From Crocodylus rhombifer (lineage: Eukaryota; Chordata; Crocodylia; Crocodylidae): a stretch of 64,000 bases of DNA. Shown piece after piece: positions 25,060-36,593 of the stretch. Location: assembly GCA_038503035.1 (NCBI GenBank), contig JAVSML010000029.1:1697799-1761798 (forward strand). Reading direction: 5' to 3'. The notes under the pieces are model-generated. The model had not been told where the DNA came from. It made no database searches and saw only the letters and a list, made by a program, of their open reading frames with translations. Positions within the stretch are counted from its first letter, which is position 1. The number at the start of each line of letters is the position of its first letter. A program made the translations under genes and the position numbers.

Positions 25060-25330
25060 AGATGTGCTCGTTCACATTCTAATTAGAAAGCTCCAATGTC
25101 ACTTTGCCTTCATGTGTATTAAGCCCCCCACATTTCAACATGTCCACAGGGGAGCTTTAACTAAACTGTGTCAAATGAGCTTTAGTTAAAGCACCCTTGT
25201 GGCCATTTTAAAACACAGGGGGGCTTCATACACATGACGGCGAGCTGGTTTAGTTAAAGCAGGTATCTGGTAACCACTTTAATTAAGATGCCCCCCGCCA
25301 CCTCCAAGCACATGTACAGGCAGCCAAAAT
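25060..25330. repeat. self-complementary repeat, possible MITE
   Basis: GGGGAGCTTTAACTAAA and the later GAGCTTTAGTTAAAGC and GGTTTAGTTAAAGC are partly reverse-complementary, and CACATTCTAATTAGA lies near the left end. Similar TTAACT/AGTTAA words with 'TGTGTAGA' occur at 35760-35920. Ends are not defined. Confidence 0.4.
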
Positions 25331-25445
25331 GTCCCTGGCTACTGTTCCCATGGTGGTCTGCCCACCCCAGTGGAAGGGGTATAGCCTGAAAGTAGGTGGT
25401 GCAGCTACCCCTGCAGTTCCAGTTGCTGCTCCTTCCCCAGTCCCC

Positions 25446-25532
25446 ACCCTCTTTACAAAATGCTGAATCTGCCTATGCTTATAGCCAATGCACCCTCTTT
25501 ACAAAATGCTGAGTCTGCCTATGCTTATAGTG
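25446..25532 (+). repeat. 46-bp tandem duplication
   Basis: ACCCTCTTTACAAAATGCTG starts at 25446 and again at 25492. The unit continues through GCCTATGCTTATAG, with one clear difference (GAATCTG against GAGTCTG), so the duplication is fairly recent. Confidence 0.9.
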
Positions 25533-25654
25533 TGTTTGTAGATACCTGAAAGAATACATCAAAATACAACAATTTAACTATATTTATCCAATTTCCAAAC
25601 ATAGATCAGCAGCCAGATTTTGCCAGGATATGTTTCAATGGACATTGTAGGTTC

Positions 25655-25755
25655 CAGAGTCCCTGAATGCATCTGATGAAGTAGGTTGTACCCTATGAAA
25701 GCTCATGACTTTCTGAATGAGTTAGTCTATAAGGCGCCACCTGTTCTGCTTTCTG
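25655..25755 (+). repeat. dispersed repeat with GCATCTGATGAAGT signature
   Basis: GCATCTGATGAAGTAGG, GAAAGCTCATG and AAGGCGCCACCTGTTCTG appear in order. This arrangement is common in reptile genomes as an interspersed repeat end, and a decayed partial copy (TTAATCTTTAAGGTGCTACC) occurs at about 61090. I cannot assign a class with certainty. Confidence 0.5.
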
Positions 25756-26129
25756 CCTTCCTTCATATAGTGAATGTATTTTTTTCTGATTAGGCCATTA
25801 ACAGTTAAGTGATATATTGTAAGAGAGGTGATTTTCGCTCTTTTTTGAGCTAAATGTGTTGATGAGGAATGCCACGTCTGTTAGGATAGTGTCTATTAAT
25901 ACTACCACTGTGACCTTACATATTAAGATTGACAAGTAAATGCCATGTGTTTTTTAATGATATTTTTAGTACATACAGGATATGCATTAAATATTTCTTA
26001 GGGTTAAAATTAATTTAGGTTCATAGTTATGGTAGGAGATAGTTTTAGTGTTGTTTTACTGAATTTTAACTTAATATGAGCTATGTTTTTCTCCCTAATG
26101 ATTTATGCTTAGAAATGGATATTGTTCCA

Positions 26130-26640
26130 TGAAGACGTATGGGGTTTGTCCCAAGAAATGTGTACATGCATTTGCAGCACCTCAAACCCCTTTTGAGGCA
26201 TCACAGACCGCACATAGCACATGTGCACCTGTTCACTGTACTACTGATTTTCAGTGCAGAAGTTTTGTTTGACACTGGTAGATCTTGATGTAAAAAAAGT
26301 AACCTGCTGCTAAAAAAAGCAGCGTGGTGAATGCAGCAGCAGCGTACACTACTAGAAACAGAGCCTGGCTGGCCAGAGTCATGCTCTGGCTGCTGACCAG
26401 GTGCTGAGTGGCTGACCCCTTGCTGCTGCTGCCCCAAGAGGCCCCCAGGACCTCAGGTGAGGCTGCTGGTGCTATCACAGGTGGCCCCAGCGTCCCCTAC
26501 CCCACCTGGATCAATTTTCCATGTGGTGGAGTCTGCACGCAGGGGCATTCCTGGGGACAAATAGCAGCGGCACACCCCTGCATGTATGCATTCATTGGAA
26601 CATGCCCCATGGATTTGCATTTGTGACCTCTCAGCATTAG
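26130..26640. other. unassigned stretch with a minus-strand membrane-like frame
   Basis: On the minus strand 26251-26478 is open for 75 codons, with a Ser/Ala-rich start and a strongly hydrophobic run (ALFLVVYAAAAFTTLLFLAA). No splice signals, family match or neighbouring exon could be recognised. It could be chance, or an exon of an unknown single-pass protein. Confidence 0.25.
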
Positions 26641-26644
26641 ACAT

Positions 26645-27850
26645 TTACATTTCAATTTTGTCTGGGGGCATCATGGTGGAGAGGTTGAGCTTGTTATGGT
26701 ATGTTTGTATGTTGGACACATTTCTTATATATGCAGTAGCTTCCTATAACATATAACAGTTATGGTATTTTGAAAGAAATCACAGTTCTCAATTTATATC
26801 TGCACTGAATTTTTGTTAAATAGGTGAGATAGCAGAGGTTGATTTTCCTGCCAAATACAGTACCAAGGTATTTCAGATAGTATCTGTCTCAGTAGGGCTC
26901 TTGTAGGAAGCCATGCCTATAAAGGGAGTTTGGTTGGTTTATTAAATGTTCCCTAGCTAGGGACTTTTTTCCCTACTCCTTTGATATTAAGTCATTTGCT
27001 CCTCAAAGGTGTCTGTCTCAAAGTGAGCAGCAGGTGATAAAAAAGTAAGAACAGTAACATCTCCTTCCAGGTGTCTTTCCGTTCTTTATACCCCATCCCT
27101 ATTTCTTATCAGTCATTGCAAGGACCTTGGACTGTAGCCTAGCTGCTTTGGGGAGAATTCCCAGCCTGTTCTCTTCTGCTGGGAGATAGTGTGAGGTTGC
27201 TCATATGACTAACAGCAACCTTGATCCCTAGCTACTGAGAGGAAACGTGAGTTGCAGCCCTTCCTGTCTTTGGGTATTACTCATGGGCCCTCAAACAGGT
27301 TTCATAATACATTTACTAGAATGGCAGGTGGCCCTCCTGAAACCACTGCCTTTCTGCCAGTGACAAACTAACCCTTCCTAAAGGTATTTTTCCTAGAAAA
27401 GTATAATATTGATGCAATAGGGTTCCCTTCCTATATGGCCACTAGGCCTATTATAGCACTGTTCTATGTATAGCAATCAGAATAAAGCACCTTGAATAGA
27501 AATCAACTATTTAGGGAGTCTTCACATACCTGTTTGAAGAATGATGGTGTGCTTGAAACATGTCCAACAACTGCCCAAACTGGGTTTGGTGAATAGCAAG
27601 CAAGAGAACGGCAAGCCATATATGCTTCCAAGTGTAACCCATTTATTTTCATTGTAGGATATCTATTACAACAGTTTCCTTTTTTTCTATACCATTTTTT
27701 ATATCATAAAAATGCTTTCTTACAATAACAAGTGATGCTGTAAAAACGGCCTGGTGGATTTCCAATGTATTTTTCTCATTTATTTCCAATTCTGGTATTC
27801 TCATAATTCTCATATTTTCTTAATAAGATTTTTGTTAAAGGCCATCTCTG
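26645..27850. other. intergenic sequence, nothing recognised
   Basis: AT-rich DNA with no identifiable exon, RNA gene or repeat. Confidence 0.45.
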
Positions 27851-27863
27851 AAAGTTTCATCTG

Positions 27864-28143
27864 TAAGAACCTACCAAATTCATGGTGGAAGTGGGCTGCA
27901 TAGCAATCCTTTAATCTTGCGAGTTCCCCCATGTGCCGCCCCGCTGATGGGTGGAGGGACCCCGCCACTTGCTCCTGATTGGCAGGAAGGTGTGCCATTT
28001 TTGCCTCCTGGCCAATCAGCAACAAGCAGCAGGGCCACTGTGGCCCCTCAGCCAATCAGCAATGTGTGGGGGGAGGGGGAGATATGGGGGAAGATTAAAG
28101 ATTAAAGGAGCTGCTGCATGGCCCACTTCCACCATGAATTCAG
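27864..28143. mobile_element. hAT-type MITE with exact 8-bp target duplication
   Basis: The 280-bp element is flanked by TTCATCTG at 27856-27863 and again at 28144-28151. Its ends are long inverted repeats: the left begins GAACCTACCAAATTCATGG at 27867, and the reverse complement of the right begins GAACCTACTGAATTCATGG. Both continue through GTGGAAGTGGGC. The interior is GC-rich with several GCCAATCAGC words. It has no transposase and so was moved in trans. Confidence 0.9.
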
Positions 28144-28269
28144 TAGGTTCCTCTTCATCTGGGAAGCAAGAGCCAAGCTGAGGATTTTTTTTTCAATTTG
28201 TTCATAATCTTCCTTAGTAAGAGCTATTGGACTTTTGGTTATGCCCTTGTAGCCATGTGGAAACATTAT

Positions 28270-28830
28270 GTTTCTACTGGGAGAACAAACTTTCCTTCAG
28301 TTTCTCCTTGGGGGAAACATGCACCCAGTGGGAGAAAATTTTTGAGGAAGAAACTCTCCTGAAAGAATGAAAGCCGGTATGCTCCCCACCCAGAATGGCC
28401 TGTTCCCAGGGGGAGTAGAGCAGTGGGGCAAAGCCGCCCCTCCCCCTATTCCTCATGCCAGGGGCTCCAGTCTGGGGAGCAGGTCAGAGGTTTGTCCATT
28501 GCTCCCCCACTCAGCTCCTGTTGCTGGGAAGAGTTGGGAAGCAGCTGCTCCTTGCCCCTCTGCCCGCTCCTCAGATTGGGTTGTAGGGTTTGCCTTGCTG
28601 CTCCATTCCTTTCTTGGACCCTTCTGGGAGGAGACTGGAACAGCCCCTGAAGCGCCTCTTCTACACCCCAGAATGAGTGGAGGGCTTTGCCTCTCCAGTC
28701 CAGGAGGAGACTGGAGCAGCCCCGGCTCCCCATGCCTTGCTGTGACTGGGATCACCCCAGCTGGGGAAGGCATGGAGAGAAGGGAAGAGTGGGCGGTTGC
28801 AGGCTTGCTCCCTCACCCAGAATGATTTCT
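28270..28830. repeat. GC-rich non-coding stretch
   Basis: Overlapping frames on both strands with Pro/Ser/Gly-rich composition and no domain. The word CCCAGAATG recurs (28390, 28667, 28817), hinting at internal repetition. Treated as repeat-like. Confidence 0.35.
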
Positions 28831-28834
28831 AGCA

Positions 28835-29855
28835 GTAGAGGTTTCTGAGAAATTAACTCCTCTTTGAGGCCATATTCTTCCAAGTAATACTCAGTGCTAC
28901 TGGTGTCAACCCAGAGCCTCCCTGGCCAGGCTGCCCCAGGATTAGCAAATAAGAACTTAGTAAATGGTTCTGTTGATGTGGTACAAAAAGCATAAGTTCT
29001 GCTTGCATCTTTGCCATGCTGCCAAGGCTAGCAGGAATGAAAAAGCAACAGCCTTATTTTAGTCAGGAAAACATGAACAAAGACATGCCACAATGCACAG
29101 AGAAGGTGATGCTTTTAGTTAAGATGCCTCTATACGGAGTCATTTTCCAGATGGACCTGAGAGCAAATGGGTCTGGACAGCAAAAATTCGAAGAGAATAA
29201 TAATGCAATGTTTATGGCTTGGTCAGTACTTCCTGTGTACCTACCTCTGTATAGTAGTCAGCAGTGGTAGTGGCTCACTTTCGCACTTGTCATTTGTTTG
29301 TATAGGTCATGAATCTTTAATATCGTACTGAGCTTATTCGTACCTGTTGTACTACTTGCTAGCCTTCAGGATAAAGTTACCAGGAGCACTCTTATATCTT
29401 TAAATCTCTTTTATTTGAGAGCCAGAGTAGCAATGGCCAAAATGCTAATGATCTCTGTAGCTTCTTTTTAATTGTAAACACTGGGCACTGATAAGAATGA
29501 AAACTTCATCCTTTGTTCTGAAAGGGGTTCTTACAGGTTTCCTAATTAGACCATTTTTTTAATCTGATTCTCTGTCACTTCTCTTCTGAGGCAGACAAAT
29601 AGACAGTAGGATAGACGAATGGACAGATAACAGCACCATATCCCTGTCAGAACTCTATTGATCAATTTTTGGTATAAGAAGACATTTTTGGAAGACATTT
29701 ATTAGAAAGATGACTAAATGACCAACGTGGCCAGCAGCTTGTCAGAGTGGAACAAATAATTCCACGTTACTCAGAATGTGGAATTAACACATTAGCAACT
29801 CTTTAATGCTGATGGGACATTTCCTAGAATATGATAAGTGTGAAACAATTTGAGG
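28835..29855. other. sequence upstream of the SLC34A2 promoter, nothing recognised
   Basis: No repeats or exons identified. It includes a frame of 84 codons at 29016-29270 with no family resemblance and no splice context. As repeat-poor DNA next to the promoter it may contain regulatory sequence, but nothing specific can be shown. Confidence 0.35.
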
Positions 29856-29859
29856 TTTT

Positions 29860-30034
29860 ATTGCTGTTGGTTGCTTTCCACTTCTGCTGAAAAGAGCTGA
29901 TTGAGATCATTAAGCTGCAGGTAGGCAGTGCCTCTAGAGTGTAAGATAGGAATGTGAGTGTGCACTGGTGACAGCAGACTTTGCTCAACACCTTCCTCTC
30001 TCCCTCTATAAATTGCAGGTTTCAGTGGATACCT
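29860..30034 (+). promoter_or_regulatory. SLC34A2: probable SLC34A2 promoter with TATA box at 30007-30012
   Basis: A TATAAA hexamer at 30007-30012 lies about 60 bp upstream of a strong GTAAGT donor at 30075. The next plausible exon downstream is the one carrying the SLC34A2 start codon. The surroundings are AT-rich, with no CpG island visible, which fits a tissue-restricted TATA promoter. Transcription would be expected to begin about 25-30 bp after the TATA box, near 30035. The assignment is inferred from position and motifs alone. Confidence 0.5.
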
Positions 30035-30074
30035 GGCTGATCTGTTCTCTCTGTTGTTGGGGAAGAAAGAAGCG
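30035..30074 (+). other. SLC34A2: probable non-coding first exon of SLC34A2
   Basis: This short segment follows the TATA box and ends at a consensus donor (AGCG then GTAAGT, GT at 30075-30076). It contains no ATG, so it would be 5' UTR only, matching the family arrangement in which translation begins in exon 2. The left edge is estimated from TATA spacing. A possible acceptor (AATTGCAG) just upstream means it could instead be an internal 5' UTR exon with a more distal promoter. Confidence 0.5.
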
Positions 30075-33000
30075 GTAAGTAAAAGCAACTCAGGCAAACT
30101 TTCCTTTTTAAAAACTTTGAAGTAATTTGTATGTAAGTCTCAGACTGTTTTGCAGGTCACATGAAATAGCAGCAGAGAGATAAAGAAGTGGAATTGGAAT
30201 TGTACTACAAAGTATAGTCAAAGTTTTAAATATTTTGGATGGTATCTTTTTAGTTGTATTCCCTTAATTTTTTTAAAATGCCAAAATTAAAATGGATTAT
30301 AAATACATACTACCGTAAATATCTTCTGCAAGGAGGATAGACTTTTTCACATAGAATTTGAAAGTAGAGCCAAGAGGTATGTTAGCAGTGGTAAAGAATC
30401 AAAAGTACAAAAACTGCCTGCAGTATCAGAAAAAGTATTTAGTGTTTTACTTTGTTTGAAAACAGAAAGTTTAATCAGAAATAATCAGTAGGATCAGATG
30501 CTGAAAAATGCCTAAGCTGCAATCAGTGAAGCATCAGCAGTCATATGTTACTACATAAAATTGTATGAAATGGCTATGTAAAACATTATTACACTAACAG
30601 GCAATTCCAAAACCAAACGTTTTTAATGTTAATTCAGTTTAATGCACTGAGGAAAGAGGAATACATTAGTCTAATAGAATTGGCTGAATTAATATGACAG
30701 AAGACAGAAATTTGACTGATATTGGAGTTTTCATTAGTGGCTTTCATTAAGTTAATAAAACTTTTCAGTGCTGTTCTGTTTCTTTTCTTGAGATCCTTTA
30801 CCAAGTCCCTCAGCCTAGGTATGGGGGCAGGTATCTGTTTTGATTATATTGTTTTCTTGTGGTGAAGATGTTTTTAATCATACTGTTTGTTACATTCAAA
30901 TACATTCCAGATTATTCACTGAAATCATGGTGATATGGTTCTGTTAGCTAGAGTACTGGTTGTGAATGGATAGATATTGGCAACAAGTGGATATTGTGAA
31001 GTATTTGCTTTATTTCTGCACTGGCTTAGACATTCATTTATTTACTAGTGTATGCTGTTCTTGGTTTGGTTTTGCTTTTTCGTGGTTTAGATTCAGTTCT
31101 GCGAGACAACCAGAGGTCTAAGGACTCCAATGTAAATAAAATATTTATATATTAGCAACCGTATTTAGCATTTGTCCCCTGCACTTTCCCTTCTACAGCA
31201 GAGATGTTTGATTTAAAACCCTACATCCTGGTTAAACTTGGTAACTTGATGGATGCAAATAGTCCTATTGGAGTGATGCTAGCTGAAGCAGAGAAGAAAC
31301 CTGCCCTTCTTAGCACAGTTGAATCATTGCTTGTATATTATAATTATTACCTGTTCTCTCACATTTAAAGCAATAGGGTGGTAATGCTATGGATCCACGT
31401 CCTCATCTTGTGTAAACTGGTTAGTTAACTTCAGTGGTGCTATTCTAGTTTATGCTGACTAAGAACCTGGTCACTCGTGTCTATAAGATGTGAGTTTTAT
31501 CTCTGGTTACGTGTTTTGAAGTTACACATATTGCATGCATCTTCAACATACATGTGGAGAAGTCCTGAGACATAACTATTCATTAAAGTATACTTGTTGA
31601 AATAGTATGAATGCAAATAGAGCCGAATATCAGATCCGCTGCAAAAAAAAACCTAACAAAAAAACCCCCAAACCCAAAAACTTTCTGAAATAAACATCTG
31701 CAGCATGGACAACAGCAACAATGCACTGCATTTTAGAGAAGTAAAAGAAGCGAGACAGTAGCCTGTTTGAAATGGATATCTTGCTTTGGAAACTGTTTGA
31801 TGGGCCTGGAAAAAAATTTACATGCATGATAGTCTAGCTATTTACTGGGTTTATTAATGGTTATATTTGAAGTACTGGTATATGGTTCACATAGAAATCC
31901 CATTTCTTCTCAGTTCTACCTTGCAGTTTCCATGTAATTTTGATTTTCTAAATACTATTGCTTCACATTACTTGTTTCAAGTACAACTTGTCCTTTCACT
32001 GAGCTGTCATGGATGGAAAGACAAAAACAATACTGAGTACACACATGCAGTTGGTAGTTTATATCCCTTGTGTTAAGCCCAGCAAAATAAGTGACTTATG
32101 ACTATTTTAAGGTAAAATAGAGAATTATTGAAGGTTTAGGTCTGTAAAACAGAAAAAAGTAGTAATTTCATGAGTCACTCAGCATATATAATAGTCCCAA
32201 TTCCGCTTTTTTCTCTGTGGGCACTGGAGTAGGGATTTGGCATCTTTTATAATTAAAGACACCCAAAATAGTGAGCACCGTTGGAAGCAAATAATACATA
32301 ATAATAAAGGAGAAGAAGGGCAAGAATTGCAACCAAAGGAGCACACACTATGGCATGTGAGGATTTATTGCATCATTCATTGAGACAGACTGGATTACAG
32401 TTTGTGTGCGCATTAGTTTTCAGACCTTTGAAATGCTAATTTCATATAGAATGCATGGAATATTTTGACCTACCAGTTAAAAAAAGAGAAAAGGTGTGTG
32501 GGGGGGCTTGCTTCCATTTCAGATCTTCAATCAATGTAGCAATGAGGTGACAGCCACCTAAAGTAGCATTGACAATCATGAGTTAGGTGTTCTAAAGTAA
32601 ATTGTTACTGAGGATTATGATCTTGATTCTCCACTATCTTGCACTTTGTATATCAGCATACAGAGCATCTAAAATGCTACTTATTCTTATGCTCATGTGG
32701 AAGGGAGTAGAGTATATGGTTACGATCCTGCTTTTCAGTGCTTAGGGTTTTCTTTAATGAATTTTTTCCTTCAAATATTAATGCTTTCTTTTGGGGAAAA
32801 TAGTTGTCTTTGAAAGGAGTGCTTTTGTGATAATACCTGTTACATGCTGGGGATAAACATATCTGTGGGTTAAAATTCTAATAATCAGTCTGACTTGTGG
32901 CTGAAAGTTACCCTTCCTACACACTTCATAGGGTTAAGTTGTCATCTTGCAGAGTCGCTTCAAGAGATCCATGTTTCCATTGTCAAAGATCCTTGATAAC

Positions 33001-34586
33001 ATTAGCCAATCTGCTTTGGCTGCCAGAGTGATATTTTCCTGGGAAGCACAGATGCTGAAAGCAGTTAGTTGTAGGGACTATGGTATTCAAGCTGTACTTG
33101 CCAACACAAAGTTTGATCAGACCTGAAATTGATTATTTTTATATGTATTAATCTTATTTTGTATATCTATATAGTACCTCTCCTCTGCCCCGCCTCAAAG
33201 GTACTCTGTATTGCCAAGCTAAATTAATATTCTAAAATAATAATAGTAATAAAAACATATGACCTACCTGTGGGTGTCTAGACACCATAGCGTTAATACA
33301 AATCTCATGAAACTATTTTCTATCCAAATGCTTCAGTTCGGAAGACTTAGTTTAGGGGGAAAAAATGCTTTTCATTAGATGGAGTTTTCTAATCCGTATT
33401 TATCACACCAGTTCAGTTTTCAGGCTGCTTCTGTAATAGGGGAGGTTAAGCCCTTGAGTTCCATCTTGAATATGGATGTAGGAAAAGAGCTGTAAATGTA
33501 TTATGTGGTGTGTTAAACCCAGCCCAATCCTGAATTTCAGATGCTTGCTTATGGTTGCCGTTGATTTTAAGAAGACTATTACTAAGCACTTACATCATTC
33601 AAAACTCTTTTAATGCTGAATGTGTGCAAGGGCAACTTGTTTAACAAGGCTGAGTTCTTCTGACATGGGTGGGGCCTTGAGGTTGTTTGGACGTGAATGA
33701 CAACATGAGAGTTGCTCTGAGCAAATGGAAAAAACACTGTTGAAACCAGCAAGTGATATTCTTAGCTGTTTAGAGATCCATCTACCATATCCACTTTACA
33801 GATGAAATCCTGCACATAATAGTTGTGTAAGAGCTTCCTTGTTGCTAGCAGAATTCTCTCAATAGGTGTGGAAGGGGAATGTTTTTCTTATAAAATGCCA
33901 CAAAACTGTACTATTGACTATTACAGTAGGCTTTGAGTGATCATGCTATCTGACATTCTCCCTCAACCATGGGGTACACAATAGGAGCATAATTGGTGAC
34001 TAATGGGGGCCATGTAAGGGGCAACCCTTTTCCAATATCGGACTTAGGTATTAAACAATTCAATGTGGGATTAAGTACTCTTCTTTCAATGGATGCTGTT
34101 CATACTTGAATCTTGTTTATATCACAATGGCAATCTTCATACTACCTTATTGAGGCCTTATCTTAACTGACATAGGGATCCTGCTGGTGGTGAACATTTT
34201 AGCCAAGTTCTCCCACTGTTGATCTACCATTGATGCCAACTGGTGCTGGCCTGTGAAGAATCAGCAGGGTAGACCCGTCACTAGTGCTTTTATCCCCCTA
34301 TCACACAAACTTGTTTACAGTAAGGTACAATAGATAAAAATGCCTATACTAATCTAAATTGGGACTTCCAATAGTGCTACCTAGGATAGATCTGCAACAG
34401 TAATAGTACAGATGTAAGGTATTTCCTGAGAAAGGCTAGTAAAAATGCAGCCTAAGGGGGTAAAGGACCTTTGTACCAGAATTTTTCCCATTGTTGTTAC
34501 CACTATTTTCTCTTTTCCTGTGACATCAACTCTCAAAGTATTACTGTAGATAGAAGTGCAAGTCCTCCTGACATTTGAACATTGTA

Positions 34587-35070
34587 GGCACACCCACACA
34601 TGCAATTAATGTGGCCAAATACAGTCCAGTGCAGTTCATACCAGAGTTTATTGCTCCTGGGCACTGCATTTACATGTGTGCCCAGGACCGCAGCATGTTA
34701 AGCCAGGTTGGAGCAGCCCTGGCTGGCAGAGGATCCTGGGGGTCAGCCTGCTAGTTGGGGCTGCTCTGACCTGGCTCAACATGCTGTGGAGGGTCTGGCT
34801 GGGGCACAAAGGAGCTTCAGTGCAGGGCTGGCTGGCAGGAAGCCACTGCACTGAAGTACCACCATGCCCCAGGCAGTCCCGTCAGTGTCTAGATGTGTGT
34901 TGCAGTGGAGTAAATAACTCCACCGTAGGTTAGTACTTGTGTCTGGCAGTACTATCCTGTGGTGGAGTTACTTAGTTTACTCCATCCTAACAGTATAGCA
35001 CATGTAGACAGTGACATTTTACTGTGGGGCTAATTAGGCAACAGTAAACATCTCATGTAGACAAGCCCTG
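34587..35070 (-). mobile_element. TIR element, family copy B, in SLC34A2 intron 1
   Basis: Reverse-oriented copy of the family at 16273 and 39747. On the minus strand it begins GGCTTGTCTACATGAGATG, carries GTTGCCTAATTAG, AGTACTGCC, CAGCATGTTGAGCCAGG and AGCAATAAACTCTGGT, and ends near GCATGTGTGGGTGTGCC. It is non-coding. Confidence 0.7.
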
Positions 35071-35129
35071 TGTTATTTACCGATCCAGAGCAGGTCAATG
35101 CAATAAGTACCTTAAAATCCTTTAAGGAA

Positions 35130-35700
35130 GTGACAACTCCCCTTCCCTCATCTTTCCCCCTCCCATTTCTGCTGCTGTTGCTTCCCCTGCTGTCCTAGGG
35201 CTGGGAGAAGCACCAGAGCTGTTGCTGTCCACCCCAACCAGGCTGCATGTGGACTGGGTTCAGCTGGGGATGGGGAAAGCAGCAGTGTGGGTGAGTGGGG
35301 AGATCCTCTTTCCCAGGCTTGCTTTAGGGGATGGGGCAGGGAAGGGAGGGATACTCTTCTGACCTGCTGTTGGTACTGTCCCCATCCCCATATGAGCCCT
35401 GTCCTGGTACAGCCCAGCTGGGATGGGCAGGAGCACCTCTGGTGCTCTCCCAGCCCGTGGCACTGTGGGGAAAGCAACAGTGGCAGCTGGGGAGGGAAGG
35501 GAAGGAAAGGAGGGGTTTTCACTTGTTTTAGGGACTTCATAAAGTCCCTGGAGGCTCTTGAGGGCAGTCTGCCCACATTGGTGGAGGCAGAAGAGGCTCG
35601 GCAGTAGGGGTGCAGCTTCCCCTGTACTGGGGATTGCTGCTCCTGGATCCCCCCTTTGGGGAACCCTGGATCTGCCTCTGGCCAGAGCTGCGTAACACAA
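35130..35700 (+). repeat. GC-rich repeat, related to 24605-25450
   Basis: It follows TIR copy B and shares CAGCCCAGCTGGGATGGG and related words with the upstream region at 24.6-25.4 kb. Overlapping frames up to 146 codons occur on both strands but have no domain. Confidence 0.45.
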
Positions 35701-35729
35701 ACCCTATCTACTACATGAAATAAGTTAAC

Positions 35730-36350
35730 TGCTGTTTAAAAGCAGGTGCTGTTGAGCCACTTTAAAATAGTTAAACTGCATGTGTAGATCAGACCAAACC
35801 CAGTTCACCACCCATAACTGAGACTAGCTGAACCACACATCAACAGTTCATCGATTTAGAAGGCATCTTAATTTAACTGGTGTAACAGTACAGCAATGTG
35901 TCTAGGTGGCAGGGTTGAGATATTTTTGTTAGCGCTAGGAATAAAATGGGCATCCCTAGACAGGTTAGTGGAAATGGATTGGTCAGGCTTCAATTCCTTT
36001 TAGTTCAGCCAGTAATAAAAAAATAAGACACTTCCTTTTCAGATCTAATAACTGTATTACCATTTAAGAATTAGACCCATACAGTTAAGAATGAAAGAAT
36101 GACAAAAAATAAAGTAGCAATTTGTTTCCTATAGAAGAATGACTGACTGACTGACTGAATGAAGGCTAGCTGAAGACTTAAATTTTAGATTGTATAAAAA
36201 TCTTTGCTTTTGGTAGTAGCCAAAACTTAGCATAATTGCAACTAGGGAGAGGAAATGAAATTTTTTATACTGACTTAAGCAACACAAGTAAATCTAAGTT
36301 AATTAATAACTACAGTAATTCATAAAAATTAAGGAAGATCTGTGCTGAAA
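35730..36350 (+). other. intron 1 remainder, no exon
   Basis: Contains TTAACTG/TTTAAAA words recalling 25060-25330, a short (GACT)n run at about 36142-36157, and otherwise AT-rich DNA. Confidence 0.4.
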
Positions 36351-36355
36351 GATAG

Positions 36356-36411
36356 ATTGTTTTCTTTGTGTTGTTCTTAGGTAATTGTTTTCTTTGTGTT
36401 GTTCTTAGGTA
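36356..36411 (+). repeat. exact 28-bp tandem duplication of an acceptor-like sequence
   Basis: The units 36356-36383 and 36384-36411 are identical. Each contains TTTCTTTGTGTTGTTCTTAG followed by GTA, which looks like a pyrimidine-rich splice acceptor ending AG at 36380 and 36408. They sit about 90-120 bp before the start codon of SLC34A2. Confidence 0.95.
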
Positions 36412-36490
36412 AACCTTTCTTTTCATCATATTGATAAATGTTAACAAATGTTTTCACAGCACTGTAATTTTGATCAGTATATTTCTTTAG

Positions 36491-36593
36491 TAACAGACCA
36501 TGGCTCCTTGGCCTGAAGTGGACAAGCCTGAAGCCAATAACTGCATTGATGAATCCTCCAAGCAAACACAGCCTGTGACTGCAAAAGATGGAG
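36491..36593 (+). CDS. SLC34A2: SLC34A2 exon 2, start codon and residues 1-31 (CDS from 36500)
   Basis: The ATG at 36500 sits in a good Kozak context (ACC before, G after). An in-frame TAA at 36491-36493 lies nine bases upstream, so the frame cannot extend further. The 94 coding bases give the MAPWPE N-terminus followed by a polar cytoplasmic stretch, and the exon ends in phase 1 before GTAAAT at 36594. A tract of T and C ending TTTAG at 36490 is the likely acceptor. Confidence 0.93.

Larger units (their letters stand above)
30075..36490 (+). other. SLC34A2: SLC34A2 intron 1 (non-coding)
   Basis: About 6.4 kb of mostly AT-rich sequence separates the probable first exon from the start-codon exon. 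I see no further coding exon in it. From 30100 to about 34580 nothing recognisable was found. The second part holds a TIR element (34587-35070), a GC-rich repeat (35130-35700) and a 28-bp tandem duplication (36356-36411). The exact acceptor is uncertain: AG at 36490 is my choice, with 36380, 36408, 36459 and 36496 as alternatives. Confidence 0.5.

Noticed and set aside
1..29850. Exons of ANAPC4, a neighbour of SLC34A2 in mammals
   Set aside because: No frame resembling it could be read; only repeats and unrecognised DNA are present.
35148..35700. Frames of 142 and 146 codons on the minus strand inside intron 1
   Set aside because: They cover a repeat shared with 24.6-25.4 kb, so they are shadows of repeat sequence.
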